From DATEGZ01 sp035279905 (GTDB taxonomy: Bacteria > Acidobacteriota > Vicinamibacteria > Vicinamibacterales > SCN-69-37), in NCBI GenBank assembly GCA_035279905.1, contig DATEGZ010000249.1:1-64000 (forward strand): a stretch of 64,000 bases of DNA, read 5' to 3'. The first letter of the stretch is position 1; the number at the start of each line of letters is the position of its first letter. Below the pieces are notes generated by a model. It was not told where the DNA came from. It made no database searches and was given only the letters and a program-made list of their open reading frames with translations. The translations under genes were made by a program, and so were the position numbers. This document shows positions 50,013 through 57,863 of the stretch, one piece after another.

Positions 50013-51931
50013 ATCGTCCTCTTCCCCGAGTACTCGAGCATCTGCTGTTCAAGATCCAATGGATACGAGATGCGCACGTCGGCGATCTCTCCGCCTGGTC
50101 CCATGACCGGCTCCAACCGCGGCTGGATGAACCCTGTGTACGACGGCAGGTTGAGCCGGTCCACGCGCGCGACAATCTCATCGCGCAGCACCGGGTTGAA
50201 GTGGACGCCGTAGGCCTCGAAAAACGCTTTTGCCGCGTCGTAGTCCCCTTCGGACTTGATCCGCTGGATCTCGCCCAGCAGACGGCCCACGCCCTCACGA
50301 AACGCGGCGGCGTCGACCACCACGTAGAACGTCTTGTGGCCACGGCGGCGCACCTCGATCGCCTTCGTGTGCGCGATCAGCCAGTGGACGATCGCCTGGC
50401 GGTTGCGCATGTGGTCCTCTTCGATGGTGCCGCCTTCGCGCACGCGCCGGAGCTGCGTCAGCGCGTTGCGCGCGTACGCTTCGTATTCGGTCTGGACGAT
50501 CTCCGCCTGGTGCGCGGCCGGCAGCAAGCCGACTTCCGCGGACTTCGGCTCCGGGATGAAATACAACGCGACCAGATCCGCGCGCGTCTCCTCGAGCGAC
50601 GAGTACTGCTCCTTGAGCGCCAGTTGCGGCTGGCCCTCGAGGTGCGCCGCGACCTTGCCGGACCCGTGTCCGAGCACCTCGTGAATCGCCGTCACGACTT
50701 CGCCCGCGAGCGCGCCCCACTTCTCCGCGCGCGCGACCTCTTCCTCGGTCCACGAGAACTCGCGCCGGAATGACGGCGGCTGCGACTTGTCGTACGCCTC
50801 GTTGATGTTCGCGAGCGACACCGACTTGCTGCCGCGTACCTCACGAATCCGCTGGTCGTTCGGCAGGTTGATCCCGATGGCCGTCACCGGCCCCGCCTCG
50901 CCGGTTTCGACGACGACGTCGATCGCGCGCGCGGTGACGCCCTTGACGTCCGTGCGGCGGTACTTCGGATCCCACGGCATGCGCGCCTCGAACCACGGCG
51001 CGGCCTCGGCCAGCCGCCGAAGCCCCTCGCTCTTCGCGTGGTTCACGTAGCAGACGATGCCTTCCCACGCGCCTTTCACGCCGCGCGCGTCGAGGTAGTT
51101 CTCGATGAAGCCGTTGATCGTGTCCACGGGCGAGTCTTTGTCATCAACCCACGCCTCGTCGTACGCGACACGGTCCGCATCCTCGCCGCTCTCGTAGAAC
51201 CTGATCAGCGCCTCGAGCGCAAGCCGCATCGGCGCCGGCGCGTGCGGCAGCGCCGCGCGCAGGTGACGGACGATCTCGCGAATCTGGGCGCCGTAGCGTC
51301 CGCCGGCGCGGTAGACCTCTTCCTCCAGCCGGCCGTTGCGCTTCACCAGCCGCGAGTTCAGTCCGTACCGTTCCTCGAACCCCTCGAGGTCGCTCATCGT
51401 CACCGATTCGTACAGATTGTTGGCGCTGGCCGTGAGGATGTCGCGGCCTGATTCCGGCGTCTTGCTGGTGACGAGCGGATCAACAGACGCGTCGAAGAAC
51501 GGGCGTTCGAGGCGCGCCAGCAGGGCGTCGATCGTCTCGCCGGCCTTCAGCGGCAATATGGCGCCGGCGTTCGCAGCAGCCTTCGCGGCGTCGCGAAGCG
51601 CGGCCGGCGTGCACGTGAGCACGAATTTGCGCGCGGTCAGGTTGTTGTGCGGGCCGGAGTTGATCCAGAACAGCTTGGCGTAGCGGCGAATCTTCGCGAG
51701 CACGTCGGGCGCCACCGCCTCGCCGTGCACGAGGATCTCCTCAATCACCTCACGCATCTCGAGCGAGTGCCGGTAGCGCTGGTCGTAGTAGATGTCGCGG
51801 CCCGCGATCGCCGCGCGCGAGAGGTGCCAGATCAAGAGCTTTTGATCGAGCGGCAGCGCGTCGAAACCGTCCGCGTAGTACTGGACGACGGCCGCGTCGT
51901 CCACCTGTTCGACGAGATACGTGCGTGTCAC
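50009..51931 (-). CDS. Dipeptidyl-peptidase III family zinc peptidase (M49)
   Basis: 640 aa from GTG 51931, whose GTGA overlaps the stop of the MBL gene. The zinc site has the M49-type spacing HEVLGHGSGK (HExxGH) at about residue 415 and EETRADL, the equivalent of the EECRAE motif, about 50 residues later. The N-terminal half is helical (DQKLLIWHLSRAAIAGRDIYYDQ). M49 enzymes release dipeptides from the N-terminus of short peptides. There is no signal peptide, so it is cytosolic. The frame is open further upstream to 52081, but that stretch lies within the MBL gene. It belongs to a coupled operon with two other hydrolases. Confidence 0.9.
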   Translation of the reverse strand: MTRTYLVEQVDDAAVVQYYADGFDALPLDQKLLIWHLSRAAIAGRDIYYDQRYRHSLEMREVIEEILVHGEAVAPDVLAKIRRYAKLFWINSGPHNNLTARKFVLTCTPAALRDAAKAAANAGAILPLKAGETIDALLARLERPFFDASVDPLVTSKTPESGRDILTASANNLYESVTMSDLEGFEERYGLNSRLVKRNGRLEEEVYRAGGRYGAQIREIVRHLRAALPHAPAPMRLALEALIRFYESGEDADRVAYDEAWVDDKDSPVDTINGFIENYLDARGVKGAWEGIVCYVNHAKSEGLRRLAEAAPWFEARMPWDPKYRRTDVKGVTARAIDVVVETGEAGPVTAIGINLPNDQRIREVRGSKSVSLANINEAYDKSQPPSFRREFSWTEEEVARAEKWGALAGEVVTAIHEVLGHGSGKVAAHLEGQPQLALKEQYSSLEETRADLVALYFIPEPKSAEVGLLPAAHQAEIVQTEYEAYARNALTQLRRVREGGTIEEDHMRNRQAIVHWLIAHTKAIEVRRRGHKTFYVVVDAAAFREGVGRLLGEIQRIKSEGDYDAAKAFFEAYGVHFNPVLRDEIVARVDRLNLPSYTGFIQPRLEPVMGPGGEIADVRISYPLDLEQQMLEYSGKRTI

Positions 51932-53334
51932 TGAGGCAACTCGACTTTCTCGAGATGATTGGGCGTCTTCACGTTCCAGTGGAGCTCGCGCTCGATGCGC
52001 GCCTTGAGCGCGTCCATCGGGCCGGGCTCGCCGTGCACGAGGCACGTCAGCTTCGGTGGCTGCTTGAAGCCGCCGAGCCACCGCATGATCTCATTGGCGT
52101 CGGCGTGCGCGGACATCGCGTCGATCGACTGGATCTCGGCGGCGACCGGAATGTCGCGGCCGTGGAGGCGCGTGAACTTCGCGCCGTCCTTGAGCTGCCG
52201 GCCGCGCGTGCCCACAGCCTGGAATCCGCAGAACAGCACGGTGTTGCGCTTGTCGGGCAGCGCGTGCTCGAGATGATGCAGAACGCGGCCGCCGGTGGCC
52301 ATGCCGCTCGACGAGATCACGAGCGCCGGCTGCGACGACTCCTGCACCGCGCGCGATTCGGGAATCGACGAGACGACCTTCAGACGCGCGGTGCAGAACG
52401 CGCACGTCGCTCGATGCGCGGCGTGCCATCCGGCCGGCGCCTGGCCGGCGATCTCTCCGTCCAGCTCGTTCACGCGCGATCGGTACGTCTCGAGCACCGC
52501 GGCCGCCATCGGACTGTCCACGTAGACCGGCAGCTCGGGAATCATGCGGCGCGTCTCGAGATCGTGGATCCAGTACAACAGCTCTTCGACGCGGCCGAGC
52601 GCGAACGCCGGCATGATCACCTTGCCGCCGCGCCCGGCCGTGCGGCCGATGATGTCCGCGAGCCTCGCGCCCTTGTCGTCGGCTTCGTGCGCGCGATCCC
52701 CGTAGGTCGATTCGACGAGCAACAGGTCCGCGCGGTCGATCGGCGTGGGATCTGGCAGCACGGGACGGCCAAACCGGCCAAGATCGCCGCTGAACACCAG
52801 CACCTGTCCCGTCGCCTCGATCGTGAGGCGCGCGTAGGCCGATCCGAGCAGGTGCCCGGCGTTGATGAACTCGACCGTGATGCCCGGCACGACCGGCATC
52901 GGCCGGTTGTAGCCGACCGGTTGCAGCATCGACATCGCGCGCGCGGCTTCCTGCGTCGTGAAGAGCGGCAGTGCCGGCGAATGCTTCGTGTAGCCCTTCC
53001 GGTTGGCGCGCTCCGCGTCCTCTTCCTGCAGCTTGGCCGCGTCGGCGAGGACGATCTTCGTGAGCTCCAGGGTCGCCGGCGTGCAGAAGATCCGGCCCTT
53101 GAAGCCCTGACTCACGAGGCGCGGCAGATAGCCGCAATGATCGAGGTGGGCGTGCGTGAGGACGACCGTCTCGATCGACGCCGGCACGATCGGCAGCGCC
53201 GCCCAGTTGCGCTCGCGAAGCTCCTTCAACCCCTGGAACAACCCGGAATCGACGAGAAGACGATGCCCGCCGGCGTCAAGAAGATGCTTCGATCCAGTGA
53301 CGGTGCGCGCGGCACCCAGACACGTGAGGGTCAT
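51928..53334 (-). CDS. MBL-fold / beta-CASP metallo-hydrolase (RNA-processing type)
   Basis: 468 aa from ATG 53334. The metallo-beta-lactamase ligands are in THAHLDHCGYLP (HxHxDH, about residue 60), INAGHLLGSAY (His), and FSGDLGR (Asp). The beta-CASP insert follows with VESTYGDR and PAFALGRVEELLYWIHDL, then the RMMBL end ISSSGMATGGRVLHHLEHAL and SAHADANEIMRWLGG with HGEPGPMDALK. This is the CPSF/YSH1-like family of metal-dependent RNases. It is cytoplasmic, heads the operon with DPP III and the M28 fusion, and its untranslated leader consists of an 8-bp tandem repeat without a ribosome site. Confidence 0.92.
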   Translation of the reverse strand: MTLTCLGAARTVTGSKHLLDAGGHRLLVDSGLFQGLKELRERNWAALPIVPASIETVVLTHAHLDHCGYLPRLVSQGFKGRIFCTPATLELTKIVLADAAKLQEEDAERANRKGYTKHSPALPLFTTQEAARAMSMLQPVGYNRPMPVVPGITVEFINAGHLLGSAYARLTIEATGQVLVFSGDLGRFGRPVLPDPTPIDRADLLLVESTYGDRAHEADDKGARLADIIGRTAGRGGKVIMPAFALGRVEELLYWIHDLETRRMIPELPVYVDSPMAAAVLETYRSRVNELDGEIAGQAPAGWHAAHRATCAFCTARLKVVSSIPESRAVQESSQPALVISSSGMATGGRVLHHLEHALPDKRNTVLFCGFQAVGTRGRQLKDGAKFTRLHGRDIPVAAEIQSIDAMSAHADANEIMRWLGGFKQPPKLTCLVHGEPGPMDALKARIERELHWNVKTPNHLEKVELPQ

Positions 53335-53335
53335 G

Positions 53336-53382
53336 AAATTGGGCTATTGGGCAATCGGGCCATTGGGCTATTGGGGCAATCG
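53336..53382 (-). repeat. 8-bp tandem repeat (CCCAATAG-type) forming the leader of the MBL gene
   Basis: On the minus strand: CCCAATAG, CCCAATGG, CCCGATTG, CCCAATAG and CCCAATTT run at 8-bp spacing directly into ATG 53334. Five full units are recognisable and a sixth (CGATTGC) is partial. Confidence 0.8.
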
Positions 53383-53389
53383 CTGAAAG

Positions 53390-53395
53390 AGTCTA
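53390..53395 (-). promoter_or_regulatory. -10 (TAGACT) for the MBL-DPP III-M28 operon
   Basis: TAGACT on the minus strand overlaps the stop codon of the upstream PLP-enzyme gene. Start of transcription near 53383 would give a leader made only of the octamer array. Confidence 0.35.
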
Positions 53396-54370
53396 AGTGA
53401 AATACCCCGGTATTCCGCCGGTGTGCCAAAACAAGACAGCCTGATTACTGGTGAATTCGCCGCGACGGACGCGGGCGAGGAGGCCCGCCATCGCCTTCGC
53501 CGTGTACACCGGATCGAGCACGATGCCTTCGCGGCGCGCGACGAGCTCGGTCGCCTCGATGGATGCCGGCGTCGGCACGCCGTACCCCTCGCCGACGAAT
53601 CCATCGTCGACCTCGACGCCGCGGGTGGCGCCGACAGTTTCCGGTTTAGCGCCAAGCTTCGCGGCCACCGCGTTGACCAGCTCGTGCACGACGCCGGCCA
53701 GGGTAGACGCCGATTCGTCCGCGCTGATGCCGATGATGCGCGGTGTCAGGCCGAAGAGCGCGCAGCCGGCGACGAGGCCCGCCTGCGTTCCACCGGATGA
53801 CGAGGCAAACACGATCGCGTCAGGACGAAGACCGCCGGTCGCGATTTCCTTGATGCCGCGCGCGAACCCGAGCGCGCCGGTGGCCGTCGAGGCGCCGAGC
53901 GGCACGATGAACGGCCGGCGCCCTTCACGCGCGAGGCGATCCGCGATCTCCTGCATCTTCGGCGCGCGCTGGTCGCGATTCGAGACGTAGTGAATGGACG
54001 CGCCAAACAAGCGATCGAGCCGCGCGTTGCCCGCCGGCGCGGCCGGAGCCGTCCCGTTGACCACGAGCTCGACGGCGAGTCCCAGCGCGGCGCCCGCGGC
54101 AGCGGTGACGCGGCAGTGATTGGACTGCACGCCTCCGCACGTGATGAGCGTGTCGGCGCCGGCGGCGATCGCTTCGGCAGCGACCGCCTGCATCTTTCGC
54201 ACTTTGTTGCCGCCCAGGCCGAACGACAGCAGGTCGTCGCGCTTCATGAACAGCTGCGGGCTGCCTGAACCAAGCGCTGCTTCAAGGCGCGTGAGCCGAT
54301 CGATCGGCGTCACGTGCGGCGCGAGCGGGACGGTCGGGAGCGAGAGCAGGGTCGTGAGCGCGGTGGCCAC
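53393..54370 (-). CDS. D-cysteine desulfhydrase / ACC deaminase-like PLP enzyme
   Basis: 325 aa, GTG start at 54370. The type II PLP fold has LFMKRDDLLSFGLGGNKVRKM (41-61), with the Schiff-base Lys in GGNKVRK, ITCGGVQSNHCRVTAAAGAALG (75-97) and SSSGGTQAGLVAGCALFG (about 190). YGVPTPASIEATELVARREGIVLDPVYTAKAMAGL is the usual C-terminal signature. The family includes D-cysteine desulfhydrase and 1-aminocyclopropane-1-carboxylate deaminase; the sequence alone does not separate them, but the 'QSNH' pattern and size favour a D-amino-acid lyase. It is cytoplasmic and divergent from the MTHFR-like gene, with a 26-nt shared promoter region. Confidence 0.88.
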   Translation of the reverse strand: MATALTTLLSLPTVPLAPHVTPIDRLTRLEAALGSGSPQLFMKRDDLLSFGLGGNKVRKMQAVAAEAIAAGADTLITCGGVQSNHCRVTAAAGAALGLAVELVVNGTAPAAPAGNARLDRLFGASIHYVSNRDQRAPKMQEIADRLAREGRRPFIVPLGASTATGALGFARGIKEIATGGLRPDAIVFASSSGGTQAGLVAGCALFGLTPRIIGISADESASTLAGVVHELVNAVAAKLGAKPETVGATRGVEVDDGFVGEGYGVPTPASIEATELVARREGIVLDPVYTAKAMAGLLARVRRGEFTSNQAVLFWHTGGIPGYFT

Positions 54371-54381
54371 TCACCCGCCAA

Positions 54382-54389
54382 TCTATACT
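54382..54389. promoter_or_regulatory. Bidirectional -10 for the PLP enzyme (-) and MTHFR-like (+) genes
   Basis: TCTATACT: TATACT (plus, 54384-54389) ends 7 nt before ATG 54397; TATAGA (minus, 54387-54382) ends 11 nt before GTG 54370. One A/T core in a 26-nt spacer must serve both genes. Confidence 0.55.
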
Positions 54390-54396
54390 CAATAGG

Positions 54397-55245
54397 ATGC
54401 CGGGTGCGCTCGTAAACGCGCTGGGGAACGGCTCGCTGGCCTTGTCGGTGGAGCTTCGCCCGCCGCGGGCGGAGCTCGACGCCACGGCAGGAATGGACGC
54501 GTGGATCGACACGTACCACGCGGTGCGCGGTCTGGTGCGCGGCGGGACGTTCGTGTTCCTCACGGACAGCGCCGTCGGCGCGCACGAAGAGCAGAACCTC
54601 CGGCACCTGGTCATCAATCTCGGCACGGACGTGCCGCGCGATCGCGTGGTGCCGTTCCTCACGACGAAGCATCCGCTCGAGTTCTGTCTCGCGTACGCCG
54701 AGCGCGCCTGGCACGAAGGCTTCCGCTCGCTCGTCGTCCTTGGCGGCGATCGATCGGTCGGTCCGCCGCGATGCGTCGAGCACGCGTGGCAGCTGCGCGA
54801 AGCGATTCGCGAGCACGTGCCGGATCTCACGCTCGGCGGCTGGGCGAATCCGCACGCGGACGCGGCCGCGCAAGTGCGGTTTCTCGGCGACGGTCACTTC
54901 AACGGCGAATTCTTCCTGACGCAGGTCGTGTCCCACCACGACGAAGCGGCCATCGGTCGCTTTCTGGAGGAAGCGCACCGCCAGCGCATGACGATGCCCG
55001 GTATCTTCGGCGTGTTCTACTACCGGAGCGCGAATCCCAGGACGCTCGCGGCGCTCAAGCAGTTCCTGCCGGTGCCGGTCGATGCGCTGCGGGCGGAATT
55101 CGCGCAGGGCGCGTCACCCGAAGAGATTTGCGCGCGAACGATTCGCAGGCTGCGCGAGCAAGGCGTGCGGCACTTCTACGTGTCGAATCTGCCCGTGGGA
55201 CGCGCCAGACTGACGCTCGAGAAAATCGTCGCGCTGGCTAGCTGA
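54397..55245 (+). CDS. Methylenetetrahydrofolate reductase-like TIM-barrel protein
   Basis: 282 aa. LALSVELRPPRAELD (15-29) matches the opening strand of MTHFR barrels (SFEFxPP). RVVPFLTTKHPLEFCLAYAERAWHEGFRSLVVLGGD recalls the HLTC and GD segments, and GEFFLTQVVSHHD recalls the GA-FxxTQ strand. The length fits MetF (about 290 aa). Residues for flavin binding cannot be confirmed by eye, so an uncharacterised branch is possible. TATACT ends 7 nt before ATG 54397 and no ribosome site is seen, so this is a probable leaderless start. Its stop codon overlaps the 3' end of the convergent nitroreductase by 8 bp. Confidence 0.65.
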   Translation: MPGALVNALGNGSLALSVELRPPRAELDATAGMDAWIDTYHAVRGLVRGGTFVFLTDSAVGAHEEQNLRHLVINLGTDVPRDRVVPFLTTKHPLEFCLAYAERAWHEGFRSLVVLGGDRSVGPPRCVEHAWQLREAIREHVPDLTLGGWANPHADAAAQVRFLGDGHFNGEFFLTQVVSHHDEAAIGRFLEEAHRQRMTMPGIFGVFYYRSANPRTLAALKQFLPVPVDALRAEFAQGASPEEICARTIRRLREQGVRHFYVSNLPVGRARLTLEKIVALAS

Positions 55246-55855
55246 ACTTCCGGTCCCACACACCATCGAAGACGATGTCGCCGACCGGCCGGCGTGAGCG
55301 CGGCTGGCGCTCGGACGAGCGGTGCGACTCGCTCGAGAGCGACTCCGGATCGCCGGCGTAGCCAATGGCCATGACCACCGCGGGCGAGAACTCGGGCGGC
55401 ACGGCGCACGCTTCGCGGGCACGCTCGGCGTCAAACCCTTCCATCTGCCGGATCGACAGCCCCATCGCGGTGGCTTGCAGCGTCAGGAACCCGACGGCTT
55501 GTCCGGCGTCGTACCAGGCGCCCACGCGAGAGGCCGGCGGCCGCTCCACGCCTTGCGGGTCCTGGACGGCGACGAGCACGAGCACCGGCGCCGCTTCCGC
55601 CCACAATCTGTTCTTCGTTTTCAGCGACAACAGCAGCGCGGCAAAGGCTGCCGGCGATCGGTGGCGCGACGCCGCGACGAACCGCCACGGCTGCTCGTTG
55701 CCCGCGGACGGCGCCCAGCGCGCCGCCTCGAACAGGCGGAAGAGCTCCGCCTGCGAGACGTCCTTCGCCGAATCGAACGCGCGCGGACTCCAGCGGCGCT
55801 CGATGAGATCGAGCACTTCGTGATCCGTGCGCGCCGTTTTGGGATGCAGCGCCAT
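55238..55855 (-). CDS. Nitroreductase family flavoprotein
   Basis: 205 aa from ATG 55855; an in-frame TTG at 55858 is also possible. LIERRWSPRAFDSAKDVSQAEL (17-38) and ARWAPSAGNEQPWRFV (44-59) are the FMN-binding motifs of nitroreductases; VGFLTLQATAMGLSIRQMEGFD (about 122-143) is the middle helix, and AVVMAIGYAGDPESL the C-terminal strand. These enzymes use NAD(P)H to reduce nitro groups, quinones or enones. The substrate here is unknown. It overlaps the convergent MTHFR-like gene at the 3' end and is divergent from the aminotransferase at the 5' end, 32 nt away. Confidence 0.9.
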   Translation of the reverse strand: MALHPKTARTDHEVLDLIERRWSPRAFDSAKDVSQAELFRLFEAARWAPSAGNEQPWRFVAASRHRSPAAFAALLLSLKTKNRLWAEAAPVLVLVAVQDPQGVERPPASRVGAWYDAGQAVGFLTLQATAMGLSIRQMEGFDAERAREACAVPPEFSPAVVMAIGYAGDPESLSSESHRSSERQPRSRRPVGDIVFDGVWDRKFS

Positions 55856-55873
55856 CAACGATCACCAATGATT

Positions 55874-55879
55874 TATCAT
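55874..55879 (+). promoter_or_regulatory. Leaderless-type -10 (TATCAT) for the first aminotransferase gene
   Basis: TATCAT ends 8 nt before ATG 55888; no ribosome site is visible. Confidence 0.5.
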
Positions 55880-55887
55880 TGTTCTGC

Positions 55888-57081
55888 ATGGCTCGCTATC
55901 TGGACGATGTGCCGTTCTCGGGAATTATCCGCATCCGCGACATGATGTATTCGGTCGACCGGCCGTTCCGGCTCGACCAGGGCGACGTCAGCTTCGACGC
56001 GCCCGACACGGTGAAAGCGGCGCTCGTGCGCGGCGTCGAGGACAACCGCACGCACTACGTGCAAACCACCGGCATCCCGCCGCTCGTCGAGCGGCTCGCC
56101 GAGAAGCTGCGCCAGCGCAACGGCATCCCGGTGGGCGGCCCGGACGAGGTCATGGTCACCTCCGGCGGCATCCACGGCGTCTACGCCGCGTGCCAGGGCC
56201 TGCTCGATCCGGGCGACGAGGTGCTCGTCCCGGATCCGGAGTGGCCGCCGTCGGCGGGCAACATCTCGTGCGCGCACGCCGTGCCGGTCCCGTATCCGCT
56301 GCATGAATCGCTGGGATGGCGCCCGGACATCGACGAGATGCGCCGGCTCATCACGCCGAAGACGCGCGCGATCTACGTCAACTCGCCGAACAACCCGTCC
56401 GGCGGCGTGCTCACGCGCGCCGACCTCGAGGCAATTGCCGCGCTCGCGATCGAGCGCGATCTCTGGGTGCTCTCGGACGAAGCGTACGAGGACGTGCTCT
56501 ACGACGGCCACGAGCAGATCAGCATCGCGTCGCTGCCCGGGATGTACGCACGCACGATTCCGATTTACACGATGAGCAAGACGTACGCGATCACGGGGCT
56601 CCGCCTCGGCTACCTCGCGGTCAAGGACGAGAAGATCCGCGAGCGCGTGCGCAAGATCCTTTTCTACACGGTGTCGAACACCTCGTCGCTCATCCAGTAC
56701 GGCGGCGTCGGCGCTCTGTCGGGATCGCAGGAGGTCGTCGCGGAATTTCGGCGCGAGCTGGCGGCCAGACGCGATTTCTTCTACGAGGGCATCAAGACCG
56801 CCGGCCACGGCATCTTCACCGGCGCCAAGCCGGCCGGCGCGTTCTACGCGTTCATGAAGATCGATCCGGCGTGGACGTCGCCGCTGCCCAACGCGCCCGC
56901 TTCGCTGTCGTGGGCGATGACCGAGTTCCTCATCAAGCGCTGCCGCATCGGCTGCGTTCCGGGCGTGGACTTCGGCAAGACCGGTGAGGGCCACGTGCGC
57001 TTCTGCTTCGCGCGCGACCGCCAGGAGCTCTCCGGCGCGCTCGCGTCGATGCAGGCCGCGATGGCGAGCGTGTCAGTGTAG
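55888..57081 (+). CDS. Class I/II aminotransferase
   Basis: 397 aa. The fold type I PLP motifs are DEVMVTSGGIHGVYAACQGLL, VNSPNNPSGGVLTRADLEAI, VLSDEAYEDVLYDG and YTMSKTYAITGLRLGYL (Schiff-base Lys of SKT). Start ATG 55888 is preferred to a TTG at 55879, since TATCAT lies 8 nt before the ATG. N-terminal MARYLDDVPFSGIIRIRDMM is without a signal. It transfers an amino group between an amino acid and a keto acid; the closest subfamilies handle aspartate, alanine or aromatic substrates, but I cannot choose. Its stop overlaps the SDR gene end by 9 bp. Confidence 0.9.
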   Translation: MARYLDDVPFSGIIRIRDMMYSVDRPFRLDQGDVSFDAPDTVKAALVRGVEDNRTHYVQTTGIPPLVERLAEKLRQRNGIPVGGPDEVMVTSGGIHGVYAACQGLLDPGDEVLVPDPEWPPSAGNISCAHAVPVPYPLHESLGWRPDIDEMRRLITPKTRAIYVNSPNNPSGGVLTRADLEAIAALAIERDLWVLSDEAYEDVLYDGHEQISIASLPGMYARTIPIYTMSKTYAITGLRLGYLAVKDEKIRERVRKILFYTVSNTSSLIQYGGVGALSGSQEVVAEFRRELAARRDFFYEGIKTAGHGIFTGAKPAGAFYAFMKIDPAWTSPLPNAPASLSWAMTEFLIKRCRIGCVPGVDFGKTGEGHVRFCFARDRQELSGALASMQAAMASVSV

Positions 57082-57813
57082 GTGCCGGCCGCCGTCGACG
57101 CGGATCGTCTCACCCGTGATGAAATCCGAGTCGATCAGCGCGAGCACGGCCTTTGCGATCTCTTCCGCGCCGCCCCAACGCCCGAGCGGCGTTGATTTCT
57201 CCACCGCCGCGTGCTCGTCGGCCGTCGTGTCCGGCGGCGCGAGGATCGGCCCAGGCGCAATCGCGTTGACCAGAATCTGATCGCCCGCGACCTCGAGCGC
57301 GAGCGCCTCGGTCAGCGCCTTCACGCCCGCTTTGGCCACGTAGTACGTCAGGTAACCCTTGTAGCGCGGCCGCCCGCTCGCCGGCAGCCAGTCGGAGAAG
57401 TTCACGATGCGGCCGCCGCCGTGCGCGCGCATCAGCGGCACCGCCGCGCGGCTGCAGAGAAACGACGCGCGCAGATCGACGCCGAGTTGCTTGTCCCACG
57501 CCGTGACGTCGAGCTCGTCGAACGGGACGGCGCTGTAGAGCGACGCCATGTTGACGAGCACGTCGAGCCGGCCGAATTCCTTGCCGACGGCCGCGACCAT
57601 CGCCGCGCACGCGGCCGGATCGCCCAGATCGGCCTTGACCGTCAGCGCGCGGCGGCCCAGCTTGCGAATCGCCGCCGCCGTCTCGTCGGCTTCCGCGCTC
57701 GATCGGTTGTAGGAGAGCGCGACGTTGGCGCCGCGCTGAGCGACGGCGGTCGCAATCGTCGCGCCGACGCGCTTCGCGCCCGTCAAAAGCACTACGCGAT
57801 CGGTCAAGATCAT
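57073..57813 (-). CDS. SDR-family oxidoreductase, pteridine-reductase-like
   Basis: 246 aa. The cofactor motif is TGAKRVGATIATAVAQRGA (11-29), which resembles the TGxxxR(L/V)G form of pteridine reductases rather than the plain TGxxxGxG. DLGDPAA (62-68) and VLVNMASLY (85-93) follow, with Ser in NFSDW, YYVAK (the YxxxK catalytic pair) and the end DFITGETIRVDGGRHLH. It probably reduces a small ketone or pterin with NADPH. The folate-type MTHFR-like gene is nearby but not in the same operon. Start ATG 57813 follows TAAGAT by 8 nt. It is divergent from the second aminotransferase gene and overlaps the first one at the 3' end. Confidence 0.88.
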   Translation of the reverse strand: MILTDRVVLLTGAKRVGATIATAVAQRGANVALSYNRSSAEADETAAAIRKLGRRALTVKADLGDPAACAAMVAAVGKEFGRLDVLVNMASLYSAVPFDELDVTAWDKQLGVDLRASFLCSRAAVPLMRAHGGGRIVNFSDWLPASGRPRYKGYLTYYVAKAGVKALTEALALEVAGDQILVNAIAPGPILAPPDTTADEHAAVEKSTPLGRWGGAEEIAKAVLALIDSDFITGETIRVDGGRHLH

Positions 57814-57821
57814 AGACAGAC

Positions 57822-57827
57822 ATCTTA
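57822..57827 (-). promoter_or_regulatory. Leaderless-type -10 (TAAGAT) for the SDR gene
   Basis: On the minus strand TAAGAT ends 8 nt before ATG 57813. Confidence 0.5.
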
Positions 57828-57851
57828 CCCGTCCGCATCGGGCCCTTGCGC

Positions 57852-57857
57852 TACCAT
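57852..57857 (+). promoter_or_regulatory. Leaderless-type -10 (TACCAT) for the second aminotransferase gene
   Basis: TACCAT ends 6 nt before ATG 57864; an upstream TTG at 57846 is therefore unlikely to be the start. Confidence 0.5.
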
Positions 57858-57863
57858 ACCGGC

